From Gelatoporia subvermispora B (taxonomy: Eukaryota; Basidiomycota; Agaricomycetes; Polyporales; Gelatoporiaceae): a DNA stretch of 64,000 nt. The notes beneath the pieces are model-generated. The model was given only the letters and a program-made list of their open reading frames with translations. It searched no databases and was not told the origin of the DNA. Where the stretch lies: NCBI GenBank assembly GCA_000320605.2, contig KB445817.1, positions 243,123 to 307,122 on the forward strand. Direction: 5' to 3'. The translations under genes were made by a program, and so were the position numbers. Position 1 is the first letter of the stretch. Every line of letters begins with the position of its first letter. Of the stretch, positions 48,353 to 61,079 are shown piece by piece.

Positions 48353-49400
48353 TGTCGCGGGTGAGAGAAAATTTCAGGACCTAGCCAAATTCAGTGGAAA
48401 TGTCAGCGCATATATGAATGTTCGACATGGGAACATCAGAGACCCACTGACCATTTCATGCAAACATGTAATGACCGAGAATCGAGATACAAAATCCAGC
48501 ACCGGATCAGCACATGATCACAGTGTTTCACAGTTTTCAGGATTTCAGGCCATCCACGTTTCTCACTTCAGGTGAACATCAACTCAACTGAGGCCGCGGA
48601 AAGTTTGAGAGCTCTTACGGTTACATGGAGTCGTTGTGAGTACGGCGCCTCTCCCGAGCGATGCAATGCTGTCGGTGATACCAAGCTACTATGTCAAGCG
48701 CGCTATAAGTTCCCGGTGTGAAAGGACATCTCCATTTGCTTACCAGACGAGCTGCAGGTAACGCTGCTAGGTCTCAGGATGTCGCCTCGTGTTGGTGGAA
48801 CTGTTCAAGGAAGCGGTCACAGGATGGACCGTAGCACGGCATACGGACTCAGTAGTCTGAGCGATGATTGGACATCGTTTTTGCTCACAGCCTACCAGTC
48901 GCTCCCATCCGATCTTCTCGTCATGCTTGGACCGTTCAGGCAGACGGGGGAGCCCGGATGTCGGTCTCAACTGGGTGCCGATCGCGCGGCGTGTCAGTTC
49001 CAGACAACTTGGGGAGTCAACTGGAACGGGCTAAGGCCCTTCCGAGTACGAGGAGCGACGCCATTCGATGGCCTCGGTATGCCACCGATCAGTCGGTCGC
49101 GGAATGACGCCAGTACAACGAGTGAGCGCTTGAGAGCCAAGGCGCTTGCTCAGATCTGAATCTGAGGGCCGAGCGCGCGGTGGCAGTACAATTGCTTCTG
49201 TGGGCCGCGTCACTGTTCTCGCGTCGCTGTCGCTGGGTCCTTCCTGGTTCTTCCAGCTATCCTCCCTTGTGTCAATGCTTCTCAGCACGGAGTTTCCGTT
49301 CATCCGGACCTTCTCTTCACTTTCTGGCCGAGCGAAATGTTGTGCGAGCTTCAGCAAGTTTGTCCACGGTCCTTGACATCAACAAGAGCATTTGAAATGA
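48353..49400. repeat. Duplicated upstream flank of copy D
   Basis: It is homologous to 25723-27000 and 57332-58610. The inner 300 bases hold the shared leader and probable promoter. The outer part has the CTCAGGATGTCGCCTCGTG block and, near 49170-49380, GAGCGCGCGGTG(G/A)CAGT then GTGCTTCTCA-like words shared with 58395-58600. Confidence 0.65.
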
Positions 49401-49499
49401 CAGCGGCACACTGATAATCATCTCGCGCACTTTTCGAAAACTTGGTTTACCCATGCTCTCAATAGACAACCTATAGCCTCAACTGCTTACACCATGTTG

Positions 49500-50350
49500 T
49501 ACCCGCGAGTTAGATGAGATGGAAGGGAGTTGCAAAAATCACGCCCACTGGGTCGAAGGTGCGTAGCATCAGCTTCTCCTGTCTAGATCACTAGATAACG
49601 TCTGATATCGCCACCGTAAATTCCTCAGAATGCAACACTTTCAGTTGGGTCAGAAGCTGTTTGGATTCATTGCTGTCATCCCTCAGCTGCATCCTGCGCC
49701 CACCGCTGGCAATATTGCTTTTTCTCGCGGCTCAGCCTACCACCGGCGCACACAATGACGTTCATGACCGTCTACTGCACTGCTGACCCCCAATTCACGG
49801 CTCGGGTGCTGTCCATCCATGAAGCATGCTGTGACATTGAACCTCGGAGATCACTTGCCATCAATTCGAGGTGGGGCTGTAACTAATTTCTCCGATACAA
49901 TCTATCTCGACCCCTACCTAAGATGATCATGATAGAATCTGTCCCAACATCTCTGACGGGGTCGCAGATGCGTGCGTTGGATGAGATGGCAGGGAGTTCG
50001 ACAGATGCTGGTTCACTCAGCAGAAGGTATGCAGCATCAACTTCCTCCTCTGGATAGGCCACAAGCTTACGGCCCATCACCAACACAACATCTCCCAAGA
50101 TGCGTATTACATCCTTGCGTTGGAAGAATGATCTCAATCACCAACATCATCATCCCAATGGCGCTCATTCTTCAGTCGACTCATGTTCCACCCGCGGGCA
50201 CAGCTTCGTCTATCAGAAGTCCACCACTTATCTAGCCAGCACCGCTCACCTTGATATTGGTACGGTCGCGAAGCAGGCTCCGATGGCCAGCGTTCGAACA
50301 TCGCCCGCATTGGTCCCGGGATGATGTACTCCTTCGTCGTCAGACGTCTC
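49500..50350. repeat. Dispersed repeat R3, two adjacent copies
   Basis: GAGATGG(A/C)AGGGAGTT followed by GAAGGT(G/A)(C/T)G(T/C)AGCATCAAC(T/G)T-like sequence occurs at about 49515-49590 and again at 49984-50045, and a third related copy lies at 61225-61290. After the second copy, the plus strand reads RMISITNIIIPMALIL, resembling SIGIVISTVLIIM at 61.38 kb, so a hydrophobic exon may have been duplicated. Gene identity unknown. Confidence 0.45.
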
Positions 50351-50399
50351 GGACGACCTATAAGCTCCCATAGTCAGATTCTGATTATCCAGCGCGTGC

Positions 50400-50870
50400 A
50401 TCACGTTGCTTGATTCAATGCGGAGAATTTTCTGTTCCTCGGAACAACGAGCATATGCATACAGGGATAGGGAGCGCCGCACGCCTCGGGTGGAATGCAA
50501 GATGTGTGCGTCGTCGGACTATGTATGCGCGTTCGGAAATTCAGCGAGACAGCGACGCTGGTCTAAGCATATGCAATGCGGCGCCGAGACCACGTGTAGG
50601 AATGAGCGGGATTTATTGCACACCTCGCATATGGCCGCGCCCAGTGGTGCTGCGCATAGTGACAATGAGTGCGTTGATAAACTCGAACATGCGCCCCCCT
50701 TGGATATTATTAGATCCCTATGCTTCCAGGCTGTATGCGGTAGAATTGTCCAGGGAGGCGTGACCGGGGGTTCTGGGATGTATGACTGCGTACGTAGGCT
50801 AGGGCGTCGCGACAGTTGTGCGCGATACAGGGCAACTTATAGATGACCTGCTGATCGGGGAGAGGGTTGT
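50400..50870. repeat. Dispersed repeat R2, copy 3
   Basis: GCAATGCGGCGCCGAGACCA (50573) is repeated exactly at 51591. It is followed by GCTGTATGCGGTAGAATTG, comparable with GGTGTATGCGGAGAAACTG at 28.6 kb. No gene recognised. Confidence 0.55.
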
Positions 50871-51039
50871 GGCGAGCTAGAGTACGTCTATCCTGCGGTT
50901 CGATTCAGTCATCATTCGCGCATTCGATGGCGAGACGTACCAGCCTGCCATGATATCAACTCTGGGTTGAGATGGAAGCGGGTACAAAGGGCAAGGTTCA
51001 CCAGGGGGGGTCAGAGCGCTGTCTCACGAGTTTTCGAAA

Positions 51040-51210
51040 AGGGGGCTGCACACGGGCGTCCAGCACAACTGCAGCACGAAGAAAGCCCAGGCGCGAGAAG
51101 GCCTACCCTGGAGCTCCCTCCTGACGCACGCGATAGGTGACTCGTCCTCAAGAAGTGTCCGGTCGCGTCCAAGGGCGGCAAAGACGGGTCGAGCAGCGCA
51201 AAGGGTCTGC
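51040..51210. repeat. Upstream block copy without a recognisable gene
   Basis: GCGCGAGAAGGCCTACCCTG then GACGCACGCGATAGGTGACTCG and GGGTCGAGCAGCGCAAAG match the blocks upstream of the DUF6534-like remnants. Downstream (51220-51560) I do not recognise the expected exon, so this looks like a solitary upstream fragment or a deleted copy. Confidence 0.5.
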
Positions 51211-51559
51211 TGGCACATCGCAGGAACGTCCTGCCCTGCCGGTCTGACTTCTTATCTATCGCATGGGCGACATTCGGGCTTTACTGTACATTTTTGGTAG
51301 TAAATTACAACGAACAGTAATAAACATCGGTGCGGTTGCCTGCCCAGTAGCGCGACCGAGATCTTCGAAATATCATATTTCCGCACCTGCTCTCGAATAC
51401 CCGTCGTAGTCTACGTCGAGCATATTCGAGGCAGATGACAAAATATCCCCGCTCCGAATGAATGAGGCAAATATATGCACCTATGCGCATGGAGCGTAGC
51501 GCGCCGCGTGTAAAAGAGAAGTTAAGTAACATGAGGCTGCGCATTCTCGATCGGCGATA

Positions 51560-51960
51560 CAATGGTGCAGCGGTGCCGGCCTGAGTACATGCAATGCGGC
51601 GCCGAGACCAGAAGTGGGGACGGGCAGGATGGCGTGCGTCACGTCAGACAGCGGCGGGCGGAGCTACGAGTCTCGAGGGTCCGCCCATGCCGCGTCAGCT
51701 CGACGTAGGTGACGGATGTCCTCTGGATGTCCTTGGTGTCTGGGGTATATGCGGTCGGATCGGCCGATGTGTTATGCAGAGAAAGGGGGATGGGGCGTAC
51801 GGCCGCGCATGGAGACAAGTGCGGTGCGGCGGTGGGGCGCAGAGGAGAGTAACGCGTGGTCGACCAGCTGACGCAGGTAGCGTCGCTAGGATATGAGCTG
51901 GTTCGTCCTGCAATAGGTCGCATTTTCCCGCAATTAGAGCGATTGACCGGGCGTACCAGC
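51560..51960. repeat. Dispersed repeat R2, copy 4
   Basis: It has the same GCAATGCGGCGCCGAGACCA start as copy 3, about 1 kb away and in the same orientation, then GTATATGCGGTCGGATCG and GCGCATGGAGACAAG. Copies 3 and 4 flank the solitary upstream block at 51.1 kb. Confidence 0.55.
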
Positions 51961-53150
51961 TCGTCATGATATCAACACATGGAGTTCGTATGGACAGGGT
52001 CTGTCGCCGGTGCCGAAAACAGAGCATTGTGTTGACACTCGCTTCCTGGCGATCGTCCGGTGCCTACGGAGGTGCTGAGTACTCTCGTTATCTCGCTGAG
52101 AACCTGTGTTTCTCAGGGGCTCCCCAGACATGTCGATCCAGTGGGACCGGCCAGGGAGGTTCGGGAGGATACATCCCATGAAAGGATATGGCGTGCAAGG
52201 GGCACTAACGTCGGGGTGGGGGCAATCCAGCTGATAGAGTTGCGTACATTTACACTGCGCATGCAAATGCGAGACCTGCGCACGACATACGACAGCTTGT
52301 GGTTGTGGATCTGAAGAGCGTTGTACGGATGCGAGGTGGACTATGCGATCCACAAGCAGCTGTATAACGGTGCATCAATGTTCCGACAAGCGAAAACTAC
52401 ATCCTCAAGGAAGACACGGTGGTCGGATTTGAGCAGCGGGATTGTCTCATATCTTGACTGACGGCCTGCTTCACCGCTAGACATTAGACCGCTCCGTTGC
52501 AACAAAAGAGAACGGAGCAGGTAGCCATGAGATCGACATGAGAAAACTAAGACTGAAATAGATTATTGACCTGGAGCCTACTTGCCAGGCAGTCGCACAT
52601 CCCTGAGTCCAAAGGACTCGTCGGGTTACACCTCCAGTGTCGCTGGATCCAGTCCGTCAATTGGAGTGTCCGTACAGGTGCTGTAGTGCATTGAAAGGTG
52701 TTCAGCAGAGCCCCACGGCGGCGGCTGTGGTAAAGCGCCGAAGATTGAGGTCCCCTGCAGGCGCAAGAAGCTAGAGTCGGCCATTTAGACTCCTAAGATC
52801 GCAGACGAGGATTCGGACGTCGTAGACAATCATTAGAGTTCAATCTAGTCTGTGAGAAAGGACAATGAAGACGCGAGGGAGCAGAGAAATCAGGAAAAGG
52901 AGGGAAAGTGGGCAACCCACCCTGCTGTTGGACTGCGATTTTTCCCACTTTTCTCGCTTTTTGAGCGCTCGTCGACCAAAGAAAGACGTACAAGGGGTAA
53001 AAATGATATATACGAACGATTGATATCATCAAATTTTGACGACAGATATGCGGCGAGCTTCATCATGGAGGTGACCTTCGGCAAGACAACACCCACTTCT
53101 TACTCAGCTCGCCGAGCTCGCTACCCTACGGAGCTGCGAACGTCTGAATC
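51961..53150. other. Spacer without recognised gene
   Basis: Short frames only (for example 51964-52353 on the minus strand and 52852-53193 on the plus strand). I see no domain or splice pattern I can defend. Confidence 0.35.
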
Positions 53151-53159
53151 ACCAGGCAG

Positions 53160-54730
53160 GGGAAACGCTCGAGCACGAGAATGCCTGCCCTGAAGCGTGA
53201 ATCTGACACACGTGACAGGCGACGCGTCTCCCTGAGCGCACCCGATCGCATCTCTAGGAGTGCAATGCAGACGATTGAGCAGCGCAGACGAGCCTTCTGC
53301 TGTGCTAGGTTAGTACGCGCTGCAGTCAGGCTCTCTCAGGCGTACATTCTCTCACGAGTATACAACGCTAGTACCAACGGTGACACACGCTCAGAGCAAC
53401 AACGACTCTCAAAGCCAACGCGCGCATGATCGAGGTGTCAGCGCGACCGGGGTTCTGGCACGACGTCACTTCAACGGTACTTTGTCATTGCCCGCTGCAT
53501 GCTGATTCTTCCCCAAGTTCACCTCACGACCGCCCGGAGTACGCTTGGAGGCGTCATACGTGCTGTCATCGTTGGGACTGTGCGAGCAGGCACTAGGGCA
53601 GACGAGCTCGCCTTCTATAGGTGCGCTACATCTCCTCGTCCGATCTATGTCTTCTCTTACTCGGTGCACTCGACATTGCTACGCTAGCGTACGTTATCAA
53701 CAGTTGTCTCTTCGTGGTGCCGCATCCGATGAGCCCCGTTTGCACAGGACAACACTCGCGTTGCCTACAGACACCTCGGCCCAGGGCGATATCGATGTCC
53801 ATCACGCTCTGCATTGCAATATTGATCGTTCTGTGGAGTACGGCTGGTACACATGGTGTAAGCCATGTCGGGATTGTGGCAAGGACCCCCTTCGGGGAGC
53901 ACGAGGTAATGAGTCATTTGCGTTGATAAGACAATGGCTTAAAGGTGTACGTTGCCTGCCCCCGCGTTGAGGGTCGCATCGTCTTGTCTAGTATGACAGG
54001 TACTCAGTCAATCCCTCCGTGCGGCGCTTGTGAACTCAGTGTAGCTATTATGTATTTTGCGGAGCTGTACAACGGCCACTGTGCTTCTAATTGTGACAAG
54101 ACCCCCCATACCGTGTAAGCATGAGGTCTGATCTGTCGCCGGCCCCAGTATCTTCCAGATAGTCCCCAACACGTCGGCCAGATCCGGAGATGTGCAAAAC
54201 TATCATCTGCATCGATATCAATAGGCACGTACTACCTTTCCGTGATAACCTTCCAATCATGTCTGCTAAGCTTTCTGGAGCGAGCTACGAACTTAGTGCT
54301 GAATGTCGTCTGTTCAAGCCTCGACATACGCTCCAGCATTACCTACCATACAGCTATTGTACACTCCTCGGCTTCTCAGAAGTCCGTCATCGCGACTGGG
54401 AGCTGCCTGTAAGGAGGGATGCTGCTCTTTCATACTTTCTGATCTTGATGCACATCCGGCAGCGACACATCAGGGTCTGATAAACTCAATTTTAGCGCAC
54501 TTCAGATCCACATCACATAACCGCAGACTTAGTCAGATTCGCCATACTCGTGTATCGAGTCTGTTCTCCACACGCGCCCGCATCGAACGAGGTCACATCC
54601 GGCTGACAGTGACTCAGAGGTGCGTCTCATCCCCCTGTTTACAGAGACGTCTTGTCACTTATCAGGTTGTGTCGAGTGAAGTGATCTGCGTCGGCGTCTG
54701 AGCACACGAACGTGCAGAAGTCATTCTGGT
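53160..54730 (+). pseudogene. DUF6534-like copy 3, partly recognisable
   Basis: The upstream block GAATGCCTGCCCTGAAGCG then GACACACGTGACAGGCGACG (53204) is the best-kept of the six. Downstream, TLGGVIRAVIVGTVRAG corresponds to the first helix (compare DGTLGAAFLGHFVTAV of the 7.6-kb gene). SSDLCLLLLGALDIATLAYV corresponds to VFFLWILDALHVGLITGG, and SMSITLCIAILIVL to a further helix. The later exons were not recognised and the frame between these pieces is not continuous, so I call it a decayed copy. It is convergent with copy E, ending about 800 bases from that gene's stop codon. Confidence 0.5.
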
Positions 54731-55129
54731 GCTTTCGCTACTTCCAGTCGGCACTGAAATGTCTCGTATGGTCCTATTTTCGCGCGTATAACCACCCTCG
54801 ACGAGGCCTACCAAAGCAACAGCGTTCCGCGCAAAGTCGAACGCGTCCTCACACCGTATTGTACACTCTAGCTAACTTCAAACCAAGGCGGATTCGGCAC
54901 GCCGGGCTCCCTTCCTTAACGTTGTGAGTATGGGGATATGTCATGCTGCTCTATTACCAGCTCGATCAGTGCAGAAGCCTGTTAGTGATCGAGCCTGTAA
55001 GAGCGGAGTAATGCAGGCAATGTGCTCCAACAGCAGGTCACTGAGGACATCCAACGCGGTTGTATGTGTGGATGAGATCGCTGTCACCGCCCGGGGAGGT
55101 AGCCGCCGTCTCTGCAACGTCCAGCGGAT
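54731..55129. other. Spacer between convergent genes
   Basis: No gene seen. It belongs to the duplicated unit and leads into the 3' flank of copy E. Confidence 0.4.
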
Positions 55130-55549
55130 CTACTCAATTGTGGCTGAGTAAGAAGGAGAACGAGAGTGAGCAACGAGGGCTCCACTGCGATGCAAATCGC
55201 GATCTAGCGGACGGCGAGTAGTGGAGACCAGTAGGTGTAATAGCAAGACATTTGAGTACATAAAGTTCTTTTGTTCTATTGCCTTCTTGAGACTTGGATA
55301 GGTAACGGTAGGTAAATATGAGCAACTCCGCTTCCGAGAGTACGGATGTCGCGCGCATGCACGCATGACCAAGAAGACAACAGTCTAAATTGAGAATACC
55401 GGTCTACTCTGGGTGAAACCGTATACCTAGCGCGAGGGAATATGATCAAGAAGTAGTAAGAAAGAAAGAAAGATCTGTGAGGCTCATCAGCACACAGGGC
55501 TCACATATTGATAGCACAATGTTTACCTCCAGGAAAGATATCAAATTGC
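55130..55549. repeat. Duplicated 3' flank of DUF6533 copy E
   Basis: It aligns with 16720-17154 and 46140-46549 (GGCTGAGTAAGAAGGAGAA, GGAGACCAGTAGGTGTAA, GGTAACGGTAGGTAAATAT, GTCTACTCTGGGTGAAACC, AGGGCTCACA). Confidence 0.7.
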
Positions 55550-57331
55550 TTACACAAGTGACCCAACATCGGCCGCCTGATCGGCCTGCCTTTCGTTCTC
55601 CATGACCTCTTCAGGCAAAGGGTAACAAACCCGGGCTGCAGAAGCATCTGGCGTCTGGGCGTCGAGGCGGGTGTTGTTCACGGCGTCTTGGCTATCGTCG
55701 TCCCAAGCCACGTCACGATCGTTGTCCTCGGACCCATGCACAAGTGACTCGCCCATGTTCCCCACGAACGAGCCGAATCGCAAACTCGATGTCCGAGAGC
55801 GGACCGCGTCAGGTTGCCCGTCTCGCACGGAGGATTGGCGAGAAGTGTCATCTGGTGAGCCATGGGCGAGCTGACGGAGGTTGAGGAGGAAGTGGGTAAT
55901 AATGATCGCGGACAACCTGCGATACGGGCAAATTCAGTGGGCGTAATGAATTGAAAAGATCTCTTTACTGTGTCGAAAATCCACCGGCATACACAAAGAC
56001 CTGTACAGCATATATCAGGAAACGAAATTTATGTGAGGCGACAGAAAGTTACATACATTAGTAGTCCTCCCGACGATGTTCAATAGGTTGATCGACAAGA
56101 GTCCTCTGAACAGCGTGTTCATTATACAGTGAATTCACGGACTGTTCTACTGACATAAAATACAAGGTCCCTAACCAATACGCATGAGGTTGGCTGGGTC
56201 TGAGCAAAATGTCATGACGCACCATCTCGGAGGAGTAGAGTCATGAGCGGCGTCTTCACATTGTGCTCGCGGACCATCCGTACCGTAGCCCATGTCTTCC
56301 ACCATGTGAGAATTAGGACCATGATGTCTGCTATGATGACGGGCACTCGAGTGCTGATCGCCACTGCAAGCATGTGAGCCAAGAAATATATAATAGAGGA
56401 GACATACATCTGCGGAAGCAAGAGGCATGAGTAACGAGTTATACAGTGACGACGTGGCCACGAACCTCGTGGTTGTTGTCTCCGATATGTTCTTGGAGTC
56501 CAGGCATTGCAACCCGAGTACCGGAAAAGTGGCCGTCTGCCAACTGTTACCGAAGAAACCGCCATACTGTGCAGGGTGTGCAGATCTCAATAGCCTATCT
56601 CTGTGACGTTCACACATCTTAAACTCACCGCATTCGTACCCACGGGCACCAAGCTCAGCAATATGACAGCGAGGGACAGCAATCGGCTGCCCCCGCTGAG
56701 CGCATAGACACGTATTCCCGAGAATGCTGTCGAAAATCGTCAATTGTTACTCAATGCATGCGTAGTTCTTGCTTACCTGCCCACAGGGCAAATAGACATA
56801 GGTCGAGCGCATACAACGTGTACCACAGCATGGTGCAGCTGAGCACGAAAAGTCAGGTGCATTGTTCAGGTCCGGGTTCTCGTGGTGAAAAGGGATCTGA
56901 CCTCTGGGACAATCTGCGTCAAATGGTGCGAGCTCAGTCTAGATCAAGGTGCTTACAACAGCCGCTCCGGGACGGAAAGATGCCTGCACAATGTTCAGGA
57001 TTGCGTATACCAGTATCAGCAATCTGTTAGCGTGGAACAGCATCATAGTGCTGGTTAGTTTTCTTCCCCATATTAACTGCAGTTCTTGGGGGAGCGTGCA
57101 AATGTGGTCATAAAGCACGAGAACTATGGATTTGACGGTGAGTTACTTGTATTGTAGAGTCCGTATGCAGCGTACCAGCAGAGGCTACAATGCAGTAGTT
57201 GGCAATGACGCTTCAGTGAACGCATCACATGCCTTATCAGTAGATCAAGTATTATTGACTGCCGTTGTTACTTACACATTGTTGACGTAGCTGGATATCT
57301 GGTCAGCCAGTTGGCCGTAGGGTATAGACAT
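55550..57331 (-). CDS. DUF6533 membrane protein, copy E (apparently intact)
   Basis: The ATG at 57329-57331 gives MSIPYGQLADQISSYVNN. The same exon series as copy D follows, with canonical sites in those I checked: ANYCIVASAVLVLYDHICT, NRLLILVYAILNIVQ, SCTMLWYTLYALDLCLFALW, GIRVYALSGGSRLLSL, PVLGLQCLDSKNISET, ADIMVLILTWWKTWATVRM, LMTLLLRDG, GLLSINLLNIVGRTTN, small exon VFVYAGGFSTQ and last exon RLSAIIITHFLLNLRQLAHG with an acidic tail ending DVGSLV. The predicted 2-base exon context (CCCAG-AG-GTCAG) is present. Copies A and E are closest in the last exon. Family function is unknown; expected in a cellular membrane with a cytosolic acidic tail. Confidence 0.82.
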
Positions 57332-58610
57332 TGTCGCGAGAGAGAGAAAATCCGAGTACTAAGTAGTGGTCGTAGATGGAAAATTTAGCGAATATATATA
57401 TATGTTTGACATAGCAACATCATGAGGCAGACACGTACCGACCGAAATACAGAATGCAGTAGCGGATTATCACACGTTTGCAGACTTTCAAGGTATCTAG
57501 ACATAGAGCTGATCCATCTTTCAGATGTCAGCTTAGCATCAAGTCAACTGAGGTCGCGGAAAACTCGACAGTCCTTACGATCGCATTGGGCATCTCCTCG
57601 ATGTGACAGCTGCTCCGAACGATGCAATGTTATCGGAGATATCGAGCTACTAAGACAAACGCACCATAACTTGCCTGGTGAGCTGCAGGTAGTGCTGCTA
57701 AGTCTCACGATGCCGCATCATGTTTGTGCAGCTGTTGAATGGGGCGGCCACAGGCTGGAATGAAGCACAGTATACAGCCTCAATAGTCAAAGCTGTGATC
57801 AGACATACTTTCTGTCCACAGCCTACCGATCACACGTGTTCGATCTTCTCGTCAGGCGCAGTGGGCTGTTCAGGCGGATGGTGGATCCCGGGAGCTGAGG
57901 TGAAAGTGTGAGGAGGCCGCATCTCCTGATGTGCGATTCAGAGGACGGTCATCACGTTCCTCAATGCATATACGACCCTTCGAACCAGATCAAAGACCGA
58001 GACTCACTTGCGTGTCATTCGTCTGCACTCTCCGACGTGTTCCGGTGCATACAGTCGCACACGAGCCTACAATGACATGGTTGACGGACCATATGTCACG
58101 TCAAGATGCACTGACTGTCTCATCGGGCCAAAGGCGGAAGGGCCCGCCCGCTCGGCAACGCAGCAGCGCGTCCCCTTGAATCGAAATATCACAGATGCTG
58201 ACATCGGTCTTGAAAGGGTGACGATTGCCTAGTGTGGCAGTTCCAGCCAAGCTGTAAGCCTGTAGAGTCAGCTAGAACGAGCCGAGGTACTTCCGAATAC
58301 GAACATTGAAGCGGTGCGATGGCACATGCTGGTCTCTGCATGTTGCCGGCAAGTGTAGGTCACCGAATGACACCATCACAACAGGTCCTGGACGAGCGCA
58401 CGGTGACAGTGCAGCTGTTCGATGGGTCACGTCACCGTTTTCGGGCCGCCATCTCCGGGTCATTCGAGCTACCCTGAATATCGTCGGTGCTTCTCACTGC
58501 TCAGCACGAGTTTCAATGCATTCGAGCATTCTCTTCCCTTTCTGACCGAGGGAGATCCTGTGCAAGTTACAGCAGGTTTGTCTCTAGTCCTTGACTCCTG
58601 CAGGAGCATT
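57332..58610. repeat. Duplicated upstream flank of copy E
   Basis: It matches the flanks of C and D more loosely than those match each other: AACATCATGAG, GATGCAATG, AAGTCTCACGATGCCGCATCATGTT, GAGCGCACGGTGACAGTGCAG and CAGCAGGTTTGTC. No gene recognised. Confidence 0.6.
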
Positions 58611-60100
58611 GGCGATGACGGTTACCAAGTCATCAGGGAGATGTCGCGTTGACTTAACGCCTCTTGCCTTGTTTGCGGCGGTCGGCGGACTTCTCTGCCC
58701 TGCCGCAGGTCGATAGCGTACGTCAAGTATCTAGAAAGGCATGGAAGACGCCGTCAGACGAATGGACACTTTCCTGATGGCCTCCCCATCGTGCCTCCCT
58801 GGCTATGTTTGCCAAATGTGCACACCTCTCATCGCAAGTCGTCGAAGGTATCATGTCTCCTGCTTCACCGCCTGCGTTTCTGACGACGCTGTGCCGCTTC
58901 TGATTTTGATCATCCCCCAACTCGAGTACGAATATGGCACAATAGGCAATGGACTTGTCTAATGAGCCGTGTCCGTACTCACGACAAGCTAGCCCGAGGC
59001 TTTATATGGGACCGCTTTGACCAAGTCTCAGATGCCTCCGTTCTGTAGCAGGGGGTGCTAAAGAGCTCGATGAACTCAGTTGAAGATAGGGAGGATCACC
59101 TTCTCCTTGACAGATCACTGGGCGACGTTTCCTTGTCGCTGCCACAATATTCCTCGGGATATGGACCTCTCACTTACGTAGCGATCCGTTTGCAGTCGTC
59201 GGTACCATACCCTAACTGAACTCATGCCTGGTTTGCTACGCAAGCGAGTCCCTGTTGGCAGCCTGTCTTCGACCGCGGACGCGATTACATCTATCAAATA
59301 TCCACTGGTCTTCTGACTTGTGATTTTTGCCCCGATCCTCCGGTTTGCTCCCGAAGTCGACTGCGAGAACCTGGATGAAGCAATGGAACGTGTCTCATCG
59401 GGCACTACCCGGCGGCGGTGCAGATCGTGATGCGGAAACTTGACGAATGTGTCGATGAGTCCCTCGGTGACGCGTACGCATCGCTCAAGCGCAACGGAGA
59501 TGATAGAGAGGTCTTGTAGAGTCGGGGGTCCGAGAATTACCGATTTCCCAGAGAGATGCTATAGTGCTTGATACTATATCGTAGTACATTAGACCTCAGC
59601 TTCGAAGGGTGTTAGAGTCCGAACGGTGTGGTGAACAAGAGGCGAAACGAATTCGTGTAAACTCACGCGTGGTATATCCGTCAACCAGCTTGTCTCGGTA
59701 CCAGACCTATGGCCCTTCCTCTACCACCAATGGCGAGTGCGACAGGACCCTGGTCTTGAAGTAAGACCCAGACTGACACTTGATTCGAATACTTACCAAA
59801 AGTCTGTTAGCCAGGTAGTCGCGCTTTGGCAAAAAGAAGAAACGCATCACAGCAGCCCTCAAACGTTGGTGGGACTACCGTTGGAATATCCACTACAATG
59901 TAATCCTCCACTGCCAGGAATATTACAACTGTCCACACCCACTGCTGTGCTGAGGGGCGAAGGAGCCAGCTTGATTATTGGCGATATCATTCATGCAGGG
60001 GACAAACTTGAAGAGCGCAGTAGATAGCCGCTTACGGTGAACGAATCCAGACTGCGGAGAAGGAGCAAGGTGTGAAACCATGCGTGATCATGCTGTCGAG
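58611..60100. other. Spacer with copies of 19.3-21.2 kb sequence
   Basis: 59270-59390 resembles 19278-19370 (CGGACGCGAT(T/C)ACATCTATCA, TTTGCTCCGAAGT-like). 59415-59520 carries the R2 piece, and 59590-59890 matches 20900-21240. Thus the order of three blocks is kept between the two loci, which supports one large duplication. No gene recognised. Confidence 0.55.
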
Positions 60101-60149
60101 CGAGCTCATATGCGCGCACGTCCATTCGGTAGAAACGCCCTCGCGCCCC

Positions 60150-60620
60150 TCAGCGCTAGAATGCGCGCTCTGATGAAGCGCAGGTCAGACACACGTGATG
60201 GGTGACGCGTCTTCCCTCAGTGCGCCCGGTCGCGTTGAGGTAGCACGGACGTCAACGTCCCCTCCATGCGCTCCTCTTCTCACCGATTACACACCGACTG
60301 CAGCACACAGTGAGGGAGGATGAATACCGACTTCGAGAGAGCGCGTGCATGATCGGGATTTCTCCGCAACTACCACGCTCTCGTATCACGTTATTCCAAT
60401 AATCATCCCCTTCGTCACCACACGCTGCGGACCGGTGCTCTCTCATATGCATAGTCATCCGAGCAGATTTCAGGAAGGGAGCTTCGACGGTTCAGATGTA
60501 TCGTCGCCGCTCCGGTTGAGCGGATGGGCTTTGTACTACCGAGGCAAGCAAGCCAGCTGCCCTGCCATAGGTGCGTCGCAGGCCTGTTCACACCTTTGGA
60601 GCTCTCACCAATGCTAGTTT
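60150..60620 (+). pseudogene. DUF6534-like remnant 4 with conserved upstream block
   Basis: GAATGCGCGCTCTGATGAAGC and GACACACGTGATGGGTGACG (60187), then GCGCCCGGTCGCG. Downstream, 60400-60580 aligns with 44740-44920 and ends at the shared CCATAGGTGCG exon border. The frame is not maintained. Compared with remnant 1 (21.4 kb), the two share the variant GAATGCGCGCTC, suggesting they are sister copies. Confidence 0.45.
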
Positions 60621-61079
60621 AGCCCCCCCTTTTTATCATCGTTTCCGTCATCTTGAAACACCACGTATGCTTAACTTTGCTCAACTCTCCGGCAGTCTCG
60701 ACATCTATAGAAGTTATATCTGTCCAGACAGCACTTAGGCTTTCGTCGCTTCATGGATCGCTGTATTCAGGTTCTCTCCACACTGAGTGAGGTCCATCTT
60801 CGACAGTACGATCCTATAATTTATGCAGGAGTAAAATATTGGGACATTAACATTAGAGAATGGTTTTATGATGTTCTCGTCAAGGTGGGCACTAGTTTCA
60901 CTCCTCCATTTCACGAACTAACAAGGTAGCGTTAAGACACCTGCTGGACCTGCATTAGGGAACATTCTTGACATTTACTGAGTCAAGATCCCGAGAATAT
61001 GCCACGTGCACTGGCATCTGGACAGACTTGTCGTCTATCGAGTCGTTCCCGTACCTACCAGCTTGATCTATCATCCTCT
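60621..61079. other. Spacer without recognised gene
   Basis: By position this follows a DUF6534-like remnant, but I recognise none of the expected later exons here. Confidence 0.3.
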
